DNA of 62,000 bases. It comes from Chrysomallon squamiferum. Taxonomy: Eukaryota; Mollusca; Gastropoda; Neomphalida; Peltospiridae. Shown here piece by piece: positions 36,723 to 48,849 of this stretch (position 1 is the stretch's first letter; each line of letters starts with the position of its first letter). Both the position numbers and the translations under genes were made by a program. A model generated the notes under the pieces. The model searched no databases. It was not told the origin of the DNA and saw only the letters and a list, made by a program, of their open reading frames with translations. The stretch lies in assembly GCA_012295275.1 (NCBI GenBank), contig CM022672.1, positions 8,418,780-8,480,779 on the forward strand, read 5' to 3'.

Positions 36723-37200
36723 ATTACACCGTGTTACTATAGTAAAAAAAATCCATTACGTTGTGTTACTATGGTAATGTTTTCTATTACATAAAAGTTT
36801 CCATTACATTGTGATACTATAGTAAAGTTTTCTATTACATGGTATTGCTGTGGTAAAGTTTCCTATTACATTGTGTTACTATGGTAAAGTTTTCTATTAC
36901 ACCGTATTACTGTGGTAAAGTTTTCTATTACATTGTGACACTATGGTAAAACTTTCTATTACACCGTTTTACTTTGGTAAAGTTTTCAATTGTACTGTGT
37001 TACTATAGTAAAGTTTTCTATTACACTGTGTTACTATGGTTAAGTTTTCTATTGCATTATGTTACCATGGTAAAGTTTTCTATTACATTATGTTACTATG
37101 GTTAAGTTTTCTATTGCATTATGTTACCATGGTAAAGTTTTCTATTACATCGTATTACTGTGGTAAAGTTTTCTATTACATTGTTACTATGGTAAAGTTT
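36723..37200. repeat. 31-bp minisatellite, about 16 units
   Basis: The unit begins ATTACATTGTGTTACTATGG and ends TAAAGTTTTCT. Most copies are exactly 31 bp; the third and the last are truncated. Near 37020-37140 a two-unit block (GGTTAAG unit plus GCATTATGTTACC unit) is itself duplicated, giving a 62-bp higher-order repeat. The plus-strand YYIMLLW-type frame is its translation. Confidence 0.95.
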
Positions 37201-37449
37201 ATGATAATACAAAAGCAACATTACAACTTCCATTCTGATAATTTTATGACAGAATAGCAGGTCAGTGGTTGATGCGCTTGCGTCACTTGCATGGATCCAA
37301 AACTTTTGTCTTCTTCACACGTTGTGACATTATTATCAAAGGGTATATACGCAGGTGGGTTAATTACTTCAAGTTTGCTATTGGTATATTTGTCCAGCTT
37401 GACAATTGCAAAGTTTCTTTATGACTTTGGAGGCCGCAAGTAAGTCGTA
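37201..37449. other. Short unique spacer
   Basis: No feature seen. Confidence 0.5.
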
Positions 37450-37745
37450 TATTTGGTCTGTTTTATATGTCTGCGAAGGGACAAATATATTGATCAATTA
37501 AATCATTGGAGAGCTTTATAAATGAAACGTCTGTGAATAAACAAATATTTTATTTGTTATATTGGTTTGTATTGCAACTGTGATGTCTGTAAGTGGACAG
37601 ACACTTTAAACTTTAGTATTTTTGTTTGTTTTAGAATTGTTTCGTCTATAAATTAACAAATATAGTTAACTTTAGAGTTATTTGTTTTTATAATTGTAAC
37701 GTCTGTGAATGGACAGATACATTAAAGTTTGTTATAACATGTGAC
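37450..37745. repeat. Decayed tandem repeat, period about 56-59 bp, five units
   Basis: CGTCTGTGAATGGACAGATA-like anchors occur at about 37469, 37528, 37584, 37643 and 37700, each followed by a T/A-rich stretch with TTTGTT. Confidence 0.75.
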
Positions 37746-38794
37746 AAATGAAGTGAAATGACTCGGATATTACTTATGTGAGAACGGAAAAGTTCCCGGG
37801 GACCGGTGTCTGGCTTTCAAATCAAGTCTGTCGCGTCTGTCTGTTCAGTGTTTGTATCAAATTCCGGCTTTCAGGAACAGATTCACGATTTCAGAAAGGG
37901 TGAGTATGGGGGGGGGAAGCTATTATTAACCATGTTTTAAGTTTTAAACTGAAATGGGTTGAATAAAGAAAGCAATATAAACTAGGATACTGGAATGAAA
38001 ACAAAACAAAATAAAAGAGTACACAGATTATTTTGTTAGAAGATATCATTAATTATATGTGACCATCTGTTGGTAGTCAAACATTCATTAGTTCAGACAG
38101 ACATGACAACTGTCTTCAAAGGAAGCCTATTTCATAAAGCAATCTTTATCTGAACCGTACAAGAGAAAAACACACAGTATTGCTTTTAGTCGCTAGATGT
38201 AGTCCACAATCTAGATCAGGAGACAACTGAGGGTTCCTCTAGAGTGAAATCAGCTGCAGCAGACTCCAATGTGTTTTTGGATATCAGCAATGAAATCAGG
38301 GAATCAAATACTAAGTTATAACCAACCAAATCTCCACACAATTATTTTTACCGCTTTCCAATCATAATTGATGTAAATCATTTTTTGTTGTTGTTGTTTT
38401 TTTTTGCATTTTGCTGTGAGGTCACCATGGGATCAACAGCAGGTCATGTGTAAACACCAATTACTTGAAATGAAAATAAATTTCTAAATTTCATAGCAGA
38501 GATGACAGACTTGGGAGTTTTGCTGATTTTTGTCAATGACTTATCTCGTCGTAAACTAGAACCTGGAGCAGGCAGGTCCCAGTGTTATCGTTGTGTTGTC
38601 GTTACAAGCGACAGTTATTGGTAAAGAAAAGCACACTGCTGTAAAAGGACCATTATAAAGGCAAGTAATCAACTTCTGAATAGTTTACGATTGACGTAAA
38701 GTTTGATTTCGATTGTTTGGCTTCGCTGAATCTGAACGTTTTCAAACAAATTAAAATGATTTTTTGTACACGTGAAGTGATTTTCAAGTGTAAG
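37746..38794. other. Unique DNA, no gene seen
   Basis: A run of nine or ten G near 37909. The remainder is ordinary sequence. Confidence 0.5.
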
Positions 38795-38875
38795 TTTGTA
38801 TGTGTGTATGTGTTGTATGGGTATGTGTTATATATGTATGTATGTACGTCTATGTATGTTGTATATATGTATGTA

Positions 38876-38908
<33 letters not shown>

Positions 38909-38985
38909 GTTTGTATGTATATATGTACGTATCTCTTTATATATGTATGTATTATATATATGTATGTATTATATATATGTATGTA
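38795..38985. repeat. (TATG)n/(TA)n low-complexity region
   Basis: GTATGTATG variants around a TA core at about 38885-38908. The Tyr/Cys/Met/Val-rich frames are repeat translations. Confidence 0.92.
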
Positions 38986-39682
38986 ATTCAGAGATTACAG
39001 AAGTTACTTTCAGATCTTTTATTTACTTAATACAACGCACAATACCCTTTTAATTTAAATTAATAAGTATAAAATAAGTATAATAAATAAAACCCGTTAA
39101 TTGTATTCAGTGACATTTCTCCGCGTTCTGTAATTGCGGAAAACAAACAATATTAATTTCAGCCAACGAAATGCAGTCTTCTGTGTCTGGGAAACATGTC
39201 ACCACACCTGCCTCTGGGTTATCCCAGATTGAATTAGAACAGCACTGTAAAACCACTAAGTTGCACTAACTCAATGTCCTATCACTTACTTTTGCCCACG
39301 GGACTGTCACTCTGTGCATGCCTGGAAGGCAGGTTCTTTACTGAGCGAAGCAACTGGAGAAATTAGCAGTTAAATTTAACTTTTTAAAATAAAATTTACA
39401 TAGACGACATCACCAATTTTACAAACGTTAAGAACTGTAATTACTGGTCAATGGACTCTCACTCTTATGTGTGTCTGCATGACTGTTTTTTCGCTTCTCG
39501 CTTTTGTCTCTCTTTGTCAGTCTTTCTGTCTCATTGTTTTACATATGTCAGTGTGTAAGTGTATCATCGGAGACTAGGCTTGTTTAAAGTGTGAGAAATG
39601 TACCATAAAGAGTCGCCAATAACTGAGTAGAGTTTATATAGCTATATCTATCTATATAGATATATTGATATTTATATATATT
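38986..39682. other. Unique DNA, no gene seen
   Basis: 39110-39360 has balanced composition without recognisable domains or Pol III boxes. Confidence 0.5.
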
Positions 39683-39685
39683 TGT

Positions 39686-39722
<37 letters not shown>
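39683..39722. repeat. (GT)n microsatellite
   Basis: GT dinucleotides after a TA-rich lead-in. Confidence 0.95.
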
Positions 39723-39723
<1 letters not shown>

Positions 39724-40721
39724 CACAACCTTAATTCAGGAAAACATGCAAATCTGTATTTCAGTAAATCAAACAAAAATAAAGCACTAACAAGCTATAA
39801 TATATTCTTAATTGATATTTATTCTGGGTGCTACACTACAAATATATATATAAACCCTCGTAACTCGCGAACCTTTTTTGACCATCCCTAATGTTTTATT
39901 TAGTAATCAATCTTATACAGAGAACTGGGTTTTTCTCCTGTCTGTCCGTCTGCGTGTCGTCATAGAACAGCGTAAGATTATATAGTGTTATCACGATTAA
40001 TATAATCGGCTGTAATGATTTTCATTCTGCATACTAAGGAAGGTCAAGGACAGTTAATTCGTTCGTGACCTTACTGCTAGAACGCACATAATGGCTTCCG
40101 CTGGAGGAAACTACTAGAAGGATCTATAAAAACGTGTTGATCAACACAAATTGCACATAAATCAAATTAATTCATTTATGATTGATGGTTGTACTTTGTT
40201 CGCTGACAATGGAAAAATCATCCTCAATTACTTCTCCATTCATTATTAATGTCATCCGTTAGACTATACGTGTGACGTCATAAATCGTATCAATCGTCCA
40301 CATTTGACTGACGATCCTTAATTACCAAGAACTATAGATTATGACTGCTTTTAACAGCCTGAAATCATTCTAAATCGGAATCTCTATCGCAGTGTTTTAA
40401 TTTGGGGAAATGTCTTAAAAAATAAAGTGACCATTCTAAAGAACTCGTAGTTATTATTATATTTTGTTTTGGACGTGAAAGTTACTCGAACGTTCACTTA
40501 TAATACTGATTTTTATTACGTTGTTTATGCTATTATTTTTATTTTTTGTTTCGATGTCATTAAAGGTAAATGGTACATAGTTTCCACTTGAGATCACTAA
40601 AAACTGAAAATTTGTGTCAACCTGATTTTTTTTTTGTTTTACCCTCAGTCCTCAAAGTCTCTCTCATGCCGTAAAGTTTCCTGTCACATACACATGTCTA
40701 TTCTCTATACCTCCCAGCTCT
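39723..40721. other. Unique DNA; inverted AAGGTCA/TGACCTT pair
   Basis: AAGGTCA (40040-40046, followed by AGGACA) and TGACCTT (40076-40082) are exact reverse complements 29 bases apart, matching nuclear-receptor half-sites. No gene seen. Confidence 0.35.
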
Positions 40722-40748
40722 CTGTCTGTCTGTCTGTCTGTCTGTCTG

Positions 40749-40827
<79 letters not shown>
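40722..40827. repeat. (CTGT)n-(TC)n compound microsatellite
   Basis: CTGT units to about 40750, then about 76 bp of TC. Confidence 0.98.
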
Positions 40828-40830
<3 letters not shown>

Positions 40831-42229
40831 GCGAGTTTTGAGCTTTAATCTTATATTAATTACAGACACTTTAGTTTTTGTTTGTAAAATTATAAAGTAA
40901 ATATAAACCTTTGGGTTAATTTTATCTACGTTAACTTCAAACATAAACCAGGTAATTATCGTTATTTTATTTGGTTTTTACTCTGTATCAAGATACAGTA
41001 ATATAATGATACCGCTGTCTTTGCTATCAGATTATATTGCAAAGCTTGTTGAATCCTGTTTTATTGCGTTAAATACGGTAAGCCGCCTACTCACCTCATT
41101 TCAATCTTCCTAGTGGAAGAAGGTTGAGAAATTACAATTGAAAAATGAGAAAGATGATTAGTTTATTAAAAAAAAATATATTATTTAATAACAGATTACG
41201 CCCAACTTTTCTCCTTTAAAGTTAAAATTAAATTGTGTATGAGTGTGTTGAAGCGTACGTTTGTGAATAAATGTATTACTTTTCATGTATGTATGTATAT
41301 ATGCATGAATATATTATATGTGTATGTGTATGTATGTGTGCGTTGTTTTATTCATCTGCGTGTTTTTAATTATTAGCGGCTTTATATTGGTTGATATATT
41401 TCACTGTGTTACGCAAAAACAGATATTAAATAAAAAACTATTTTTCAAAACACCATATCGTAACAACATAATAGAATCACTGACATTAACATTTTAAAAG
41501 TGTTTATAATCCACTTTTATCAGAAAGATGCTGTGGATTGTTGTAAATTTAGAAAACCAACCTATTGTAAATACTGCTGACTAGCAAAATCAAATTCACT
41601 GTCTTAAAAAACAGCTCAGATTAAAATGTAAAAAGTTAAATCTCACTGCCAGCTGAAAAGTATAAAATGTTAAAACTTCTTTGTCGCTCAGATGCGTAAA
41701 ATGCAAAATGAATTAACGTTTGAAATGCTTTGAAAGATTTTTTCACACAGTGGCTTAGTCACGAAAGGAAAAGGATTAATACTTAAAGGATAAATATTGA
41801 TCTGAAAAAACGAAAAATGAAAGTTAATTCTAAATAGTACGGAAATGAAAAATTTACAAAAGTAAATTGATTACAAGTGTGGTATGATTGAAAATATTGG
41901 ATTTATTTCGTGCTGCCTGACGTCTGTTCAGATTCTCTCAGTTTTTTGCTGTGCCACCAAAACGTGAAAGGACAATACTGAAAAACCCTTGTTTCTGAAA
42001 AACCCTTGTTGAAATCGCACTCGTGGGCAAACATGCCACTTTGCGAATTAACGGGCATTTTTTGTAAATTTTCTCTTTGATTTTCTTCGCTTTATGATTG
42101 ATGTTTCATCAAAATCTAAAGAACGATAACAAGCAGAGAGAAAAAAAGTAGAAAAGAAACACTGAAATTTCTAAGAAAAAAAATTATTAAAAATATAACA
42201 AGTAAGCAGGTCTCTCGCTACACGTCAGA
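40828..42229. other. Unique AT-rich DNA, no gene seen
   Basis: TATG-rich patch at about 41288-41340. The rest has no recognisable structure. An AAAAACCCTTGTT phrase is duplicated at about 41982-42009. Confidence 0.5.
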
Positions 42230-42740
42230 TTTCACCGTTTGAATTTCTGACACTTTTGTCCTTGAAGTGAAAAGCACTGGGCTTTAATAGAATGAGAAAT
42301 AAGTGGATTGGAGATTTATTTAAGCTGCAAAGAAGAAATGAGAAATTATTATAGCCTCGTAAACAAGAGTGAGAAGACGACGCAGCAAACCGCCTGTGAT
42401 CAAAGTAACAAAAGGTTATGTTCGGCACTTTCCGGTTCGCTTCACCGTCATTGCGATATCTGGGCGAAATCCCACTCTTAAGAGAACCGACAACTTTTAC
42501 TGTCAAATTTGGCGACAAATGCAATAAAATGGCGATCAGGAGGCATTACATCCACTGCCGTTTCCATCAGCGGCAGGCCTGATAAGAAGAATTTACAATC
42601 GCTTGACAAAGAAGGTTGCATTTCTCCTCGCATTGCGTGCCCAAGTTATCGTGCCATTTGCAAATGGCTGGCGGTGTAAGAGCGATGGTATGATGAAATT
42701 TAGTTTCGTGTGAGCTGGTAATTGAGTGACATAACCATTC
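42230..42740. other. Longest GC-richer unique island with POU-like palindrome
   Basis: About 500 bp of repeat-free balanced sequence. GCCATTTGCAAATGGC at 42653-42668 is a perfect 16-bp palindrome containing ATTTGCAAAT, close to two overlapping POU octamers. AATAAAATGGCGATC and CATTACATCC lie upstream. Minus frames at 42225-42524 and 42567-42764 have no known domain. A conserved enhancer is the leading guess, but conservation cannot be tested here. Confidence 0.4.
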
Positions 42741-42744
42741 AATG

Positions 42745-43080
42745 AACGCTGTAACCCCGCACACGCCAACTACGACAACATGCTGTTCTAACGTTCGTTA
42801 TAAAATGAATTCAAACACGACGACAACAAACTCGTAATTGAATGACTTAGCATCAGCGAAACTCAGTGCTTCGTTCATTACGAGATGACATCATTTACGG
42901 CTTCCAAGTTGACATGCTGTACTAACGATATTACAAGATTATTGCAAACACGACAACGGCAAGCTCGCTACAGACTGATACAACATCCGAACGACCACCA
43001 CCGTTCTGACTTTCACTGCGAGATGACCTCGCGCATCACGACTCGTGTGACAAGGTTAACTCGAATATTGTCATGAAGCA
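42745..43080. repeat. Decayed tandem repeat, period about 137 bp, two to three units
   Basis: GACAACATGCTGTTCTAACG (about 42772) recurs as TTGACATGCTGTACTAACG (about 42910), each followed some 30 bases later by AAACACGAC(G)ACAAC/ACGGC and AA(A)CTCG. CATTACGAGATGACATC (about 42877) recurs as CACTGCGAGATGACCTC (about 43014), giving the same spacing. Confidence 0.6.
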
Positions 43081-44816
43081 TTAACCTGATAAATAAAGAG
43101 AAAATGTAATAAACAGAAAAATGACAGTCTGGGGAACTCACTGAAACCAGACATTTGTTTAGCGTAAGGATCTGGGGTTTGTGTGGCCATGCGTTCCTTA
43201 CCTCATCGTAATGAACTGCTAACCGATATTTTATTTTTGTGATTAAACACATTTCATCTCGACAGTGATTCTCACCACCTTGGCCACCACCTCCTTTTTG
43301 AAATCAGGATCTGCCCCTGGCCATTATTCTATAACAATATGTTGTTTATTGGTCATAGCTTTGAATTATTCTACAATACACAGTAGTTGCCTTAATTACA
43401 TGTTTTATATTCATTTTGTAGCTGAACCGTACTGGACAATGTCCGGAGTTGAGATTTACCATTATAAAGAAAATAAATGTAATTTTCTCCGAGTCATTGT
43501 TCAGTGTGTGAGCTCTACACTATTAACTCCCACGTAACAGCCAGTAAAGTTACAAACTTTGACTAGCGTCTGTGTAAGGCAACTTAATTAATCACTGCAC
43601 TGGTTTTTCTGAACATCACACTAAGACATGTGCTACGCCTTTCAAGAACAGAGAATTCGCATCAGAATTGCTATGTCTATGGATAAAATATTTATGGTGC
43701 GTAACTTCGGTTTTCTTTCTTTTTTTTTCTTTTTTTTTCTTCTTTTTTCCCCTTATTCCAACCGTTACTTCACCGATTGGCTGTCAAATCATGGTACGTC
43801 AGTTTATTGTTTATGTAAAGTCATTGTTGGTCACATGTAAAGAAATGCACATAAACAGACGGTTTTCACTCTCGTACCGTGATTACAGATTTGATCAACT
43901 CTTAATGTTTTCTTAATATAAAAACTACAACATTTGATACTTTTGAAACATTTTACACATTTTACACCATCTTGACACAGATCACTGATAAGAAAAACGA
44001 AATTTTTAGCTTTTCTTATTTTGTATAAAAACGAACGTGGGGGGTTTTAGCAATTCTTGCACAATGGTCGTTGTCGTACATAAAATAAATTATTGACAGG
44101 AGTAAATATTAAAGCATTACATCAAAAGACTTAATACATTCGCTATCACCTATAAAACAGTAAACTGTTTGTTTATCAGTTCATAGCCTTTATAAAACTG
44201 TCCTTGCAAGCGAGCTGGTGTTTGCGATTGTTCACGAATTATGTTAGCTCTGCCTCTAAATAAACGGACTAAAACTGGGTAGAATAAAATAGCTTTTTTG
44301 CCTTCGGTGTTTTCCGATTTACTAGCTTGGCCTTTGTCTTCTTAGAAAAATAAATTTGAATACATCGAAATAAAAAACCTTCCGGATCTTTCTCCAATCT
44401 CACTTTTATGACAATGACCAGCGCTCGTAAAAACGCTTCTAGGCACGCGAGCTGCCAATGAACGTAAAGTGCAGCAAATCTCAGTTATAGCACGGATCTC
44501 TCTCTTCGTCAAATATAAATTTCAACCACAAAAAAACCCCGCATACTTTGGTGCTTATATTTACTTGAAATAAGTTAGTGTTGTGAAAATAAACAGTAAT
44601 ATTTTTCCTGTATAAACACAGCGACCCCGAGCGATCATATTTTGAAAGAAGAATCGTCTGGGAGCTAATGGAATTAGCTGGCTTCAAAGAAACCAGAAAA
44701 TTATATCAGCCAATGATTTTGTCTGGTTTTTATGAAAAATGAATAAAAATTCTTCTCAGTGATACCAGATTGAAGACTGGATGTTTTATTTTACTGTTCA
44801 AATATTTGGTAACGTC

Positions 44817-44817
<1 letters not shown>
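43081..44817. other. Unique DNA, no supported gene
   Basis: Poly-T/C at 43715-43752. Balanced patches at 43140-43330 and 44200-44480. Several 70-90 codon frames without domains. Confidence 0.45.
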
Positions 44818-44884
<67 letters not shown>

Positions 44885-45084
44885 GATAATAATATTTATA
44901 ACAGTGATGATATTAACGATGATAATGACGATGATGATAATTACAATGTTAGTATTGATATTAGTAGCAAAGTAATAATAATAAAAATAATAACAATAAT
45001 AACGATAATATTTATGATAATGATGATAATACTGATGATAATGACGATGATGATAATGATAGTGGTCGTATTGATAGTAGTAGT

Positions 45085-45143
<59 letters not shown>

Positions 45144-45153
45144 AAGAAGAAGA
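44818..45153. repeat. Compound (AAT)n-(GAT)n-(AAT)n-(GAA)n array
   Basis: Clean AAT over about 44818-44882, decayed GAT/AAT/AGT triplets to about 45085, AAT to about 45114, then GAA to 45153. Frames here are poly-Ile, Tyr or Ser translations. Confidence 0.95.
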
Positions 45154-45760
45154 GAAAATCATGACGAAGATGATAAAAACAAGACCAAAAACCAGCTGAA
45201 ATAACAGGAAAAGCAAGTAGTTTAGAAATATGTGTACAGAAGGATTTATTACTAATAATCATTAAATAGAGTTTGTATGTTGACATCTAGTAGCTGTTAA
45301 TGTTAAACAAAAGATCATTATTTTATCTGGTCACGTTCGGACGCAGAGTGAGAAAGCGGCCCAGTGTATCCGTGTGTGGGAAAACAAGTTCGTGTAGTTT
45401 TGTGAAAAATATAATGTAGTCATGTGACCGGTAGAGAACACGCAATACACAATGCTAAAAGTTACACGTTACGACTACCACAGAACACTTCTCACAATAA
45501 ACAACGAAATGGAACTGATCTTTCAAGATTCTCGTTTTAAAAAGTTGTTGAAAAACGTGTTGGAGAAACAGAAAAGCGAGTTTGAAAACGACTGAGTTGA
45601 CAATCGATAGACATGGCCTCACCTTTGAAGTCCACTGAACGTTGTGATTGCTGCTTTTTCTCCTCAAGATTTCTCGTTAATTAACGACAGGACTTGATAT
45701 TTGTTAACAATCACAATCTGTCAGCGTGTTGACGTAAAAAAAAAAAAAAATCTAGAGAAG
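45154..45760. other. Unique DNA, no gene seen
   Basis: Poly-A at about 45736-45750. Nothing else recognised. Confidence 0.5.
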
Positions 45761-45762
45761 CA

Positions 45763-45925
45763 GGCATGTTAAAAACTACTTGTTAAAATAGCCTACACAG
45801 AACTGACAATAAATAGGCATGTTGTAAAACCACTTGCTTTTAAAAATAGTTTGTGTAGAAATGAAAAAATAGGCATGTTGTAAAAAACCACTTGTTAAAA
45901 AGTAATTTTGAAAACTACCGATCTT
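45763..45925. repeat. Three tandem units of about 53-56 bp
   Basis: GGCATGTT anchors at 45763, 45816 and 45872, each followed by TAAAA(A)CCACTTG or TAAAAACTACTTG. Confidence 0.85.
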
Positions 45926-47310
45926 TTTTTTTAACAAGTGTGTATAGAAAAGACTAATAATAAATATAGTCACGTGTTTCTCGTGTTAATCTAAGTTTTA
46001 TCGACAAGTTTCGGAAATTCACATACATTTTACCGTGATTTTTATAAATAACCAAACATTGTTATACCTAAACGACTTGACCAATTTGCAAACTCCTCTA
46101 CATTTATTCAAACCTAGGCATTTTTGAAAACCATCCAGTGATATACTGGTGTATAGTAGTAGTAAAGTAGTATGGTAACAGACACTCTGAAAAAAAAAAA
46201 AATCTCGCATTATGCTGGTAAATCCCAACAATAAATCAAGATGGTAAGAGGATTGTGTGTGTAAACAGAAATAAAGCAGCATGTGGTCTGACCGAAGAAG
46301 AACAGGAGATAAACATCGTGAAAAACAAATCGATTATCAGCACGTTAATCTACGATACCTGCAAGTCAAGACACGTGCACCGCGCTTCACACATGATGTT
46401 TTTTAGAAAACCTACTCAGTGTGTTAAACCTATTACAACTGTGTCAACACTGCAACGTCTAAACAACCGGATCTTACTTCTGAGTCCGAGCACAAATGAT
46501 GCTTTATGAAAACAAGATAAGCTTGCTTGCGAAAACGTCTCGTGTTCCAAAGACGTCATCGTTACACAGATTCTCTTCATAGTGTCCTTTTTAAAAAAAA
46601 AATTCAGTCATCGATATTGAACAGAACTTTGTTAATGTCTGCCTGTCTTCAACATCTGTTAGCCAACCTAACTTAACATCAGCTTAGTTAGTCAGATCAC
46701 TCAGCGCATTAGTTGAAAATATCCGCAGCCTTCACCTTGTTCTGCTCCGTACTTTATCACAAGGTCTGACGCGTCCACTGTAATCACTGGGAAATGGTTC
46801 GATTCTCCTTCACGTCTGCATCGGATCTGACGAGAAACGACACCAACTACGGCAGTTATTTTAATCGATTAGCAACAAAATATCGTTTGTACACACCTTC
46901 CTGCAGACAGGAAGACTTTGTCTGATAAAACTTGGACATATAACGATCGCAGTGGACAACACAAAAGATTCGAATCTCAACATGTGTGTTTGTTTTGTTT
47001 CTTTTTATGAGAAAAAATCCGATTTTGTATTTTGTGTGCTTCTTTTATCTGAAAGTGATTTCTAAAAATAAACATGTACTGATTTAAATAGAAAAGCTAT
47101 TTGCTCGGTATTCGATACAGTAAGAAAATGACATTCTGAATAACCAGACGGAAGTAATGTGACTTGACCATTCTCTGTGTGGGGAATAACGAGGAATCTC
47201 AGTCGAAGCGGGTCGAACCTGCCACTGTATAATTCAAGAGATCACCGATTTCAGTTCCATTTAATCTTATTTAACCATGGAAACCTTAGCAGCTACTTCG
47301 TAATTCCAAA
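45926..47310. other. Unique DNA with two isolated B-box-like sites
   Basis: GGTTCGATTCT at 46796-46806 (plus) and GGTTCGACCCG across 47209-47219 (minus) are good Pol III B boxes, but neither has a convincing A box or intact tRNA fold. They probably mark old tRNA-derived SINE fragments. Confidence 0.35.
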
Positions 47311-47314
47311 CTCT

Positions 47315-47362
<48 letters not shown>
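47311..47362. repeat. (TC)n microsatellite with interruptions
   Basis: TC with two TTC interruptions, flanked by CTAT units. Confidence 0.95.
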
Positions 47363-48200
47363 ATCTATGTCTATATCTTTCCCTTTTATATACACAGAAA
47401 TATCCAAAACAGCAAATAAGAAACTTAATTTTAAAAAGAAATGAAAAAAACCTAAATGAAAATAATAAATCGATCCTATATTAGATGTGGAAAATCACAT
47501 ATCTAATAACACACTTGTGTTTACATCTAGCACATGTCTTATGTCTCAGTAGAAAGGATTCCTAACACACTGACATACTAAAGCTGTTTGTCATCTAGAG
47601 GAATCCGTTTCCAAAGAAAACTGAAACGTATTCGACGAACACTTTTTATTAAATTCGTCTTTTGTCTTAATAACAGCAGGGTAAAGTCTTTATCCCAGAG
47701 ACTTGTTTACACATATCTGTAAAAATTATATAAACTGTCTGTGTCTATTTTCTCTTATATTTGAAAGGTAAACTAACATATTCCCCGTTCCACCACTACT
47801 CGTGTATGAAGGACTGCTTTTGTTTCGTACATGGCCAAGCATATTATAAAAATACTGCTTGCTGTTAAACCTTAAATGTTTTCTCTCACTACCGAAATAA
47901 AAAAATTAAATAAAATAAATAAATAAATAAATCGAAAAATAGATATATAGATAGATACATATGATTTATATTTACACACACACACACACGTACCGATACA
48001 TAAATAAATAAAAATATTAAAAAATAAAAAAAGGTATGAAAAACCAGTTGACATGTAACCAGTGTTAAATGTGATCAAGCTAATATTCACTTTAAAACGT
48101 GTATTGAAAGACGACACAGAACTTAGTTTGCCCTACGTGTGTGATGGTTGATACCTGACATGTGCAAATTAGGAAGAATGATTGTTTGTCTCATGTCATC
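47363..48200. other. AT-rich DNA; possible dispersed-repeat fragment
   Basis: CGTTCCACCACTACTCGTGT (about 47788) resembles CGTTCCAACCACTGCTCCAC near 50593, each followed by TGCTTTTGT/TGTCTTGTCT and a (C/T)AT(A/G)TATG-like phrase. This may be one old interspersed repeat. An AAAT array lies at about 47908-47930 and CA at about 47974-47989. Confidence 0.35.
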
Positions 48201-48415
48201 ACATATTTATAGTAATGGTTATTAACCGTCAGATTTTCTACCGAAAGCATGAACAGTCAGGCAGTGAATTTTCTTAACGATTAACAGCACTGGATCTATT
48301 TTATGAATTGTCCAGTGGAAGACAGAAATAAATGAAAAACATAATTTGGCCTGTAATGAATTTATTATGACATACTGGGCAGATCTAGCGTAGCTGAGTA
48401 GATGTACCACCATGG

Positions 48416-48475
48416 AGAATCGATCCTGCCACCGACCACTGGGCAAGATCCTGCTTGTACACCCACTAGGACAAA
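48416..48475 (-). mobile_element. tRNA-derived SINE head
   Basis: On the minus strand, TGTCCTAGTGG (48463-48473) matches the Pol III A box (TRGCNNAGTGG) and GGATCGATTCT (48416-48426) matches the B box (GGTTCGANTCC), with 36 bases between. This is the best-preserved Pol III promoter pair in the window. The SINE body would extend toward lower coordinates, but its end is not recognisable. Confidence 0.5.
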
Positions 48476-48849
48476 TTTTTAAAAAGTTTAACTTTTAAAA
48501 CTTATTTTTTTATCTATTCGTTCAGAAATAATCAAGTGCAGATAATAATTTAAAACGACAAAATGCAGTATTTGTACAGCTACTTATCATGAACTCAGTA
48601 AACCAGTCCTAAATCCCTTTTGAAATCTGTTTTCAGCACAAACGTCATGCACGAAGGATCACGTATAAAATCATTTCTGAGTTTTACCTTAAAAAAAAAC
48701 CGAAATATGACTAGATAGTGGATTTACTCATTCCTCACCGTGTGAGATCTCAGAAATTACTTTAAAACCACGTTAAGATTCTAATACGGGAATACCAGTG
48801 ATTCCTGTTTATTTCTTTTTAGATCAGTTTGCACAGAAAAGCGGAGACG
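48476..48849. other. Unique AT-rich DNA, no gene seen
   Basis: No feature recognised. Confidence 0.5.

Noticed and set aside
44798-45286. 162-codon minus frame
   Set aside because: Poly-Ile/Tyr/Leu translation of AAT and GAA arrays.
46796-46806. tRNA gene suggested by GGTTCGATTCT
   Set aside because: Only the B box is present; no A box at the right distance and no acceptor or anticodon stem can be built.
47209-47219. tRNA gene on the minus strand suggested by GGTTCGACCCG
   Set aside because: T-arm bases do not pair and no A box is found upstream.
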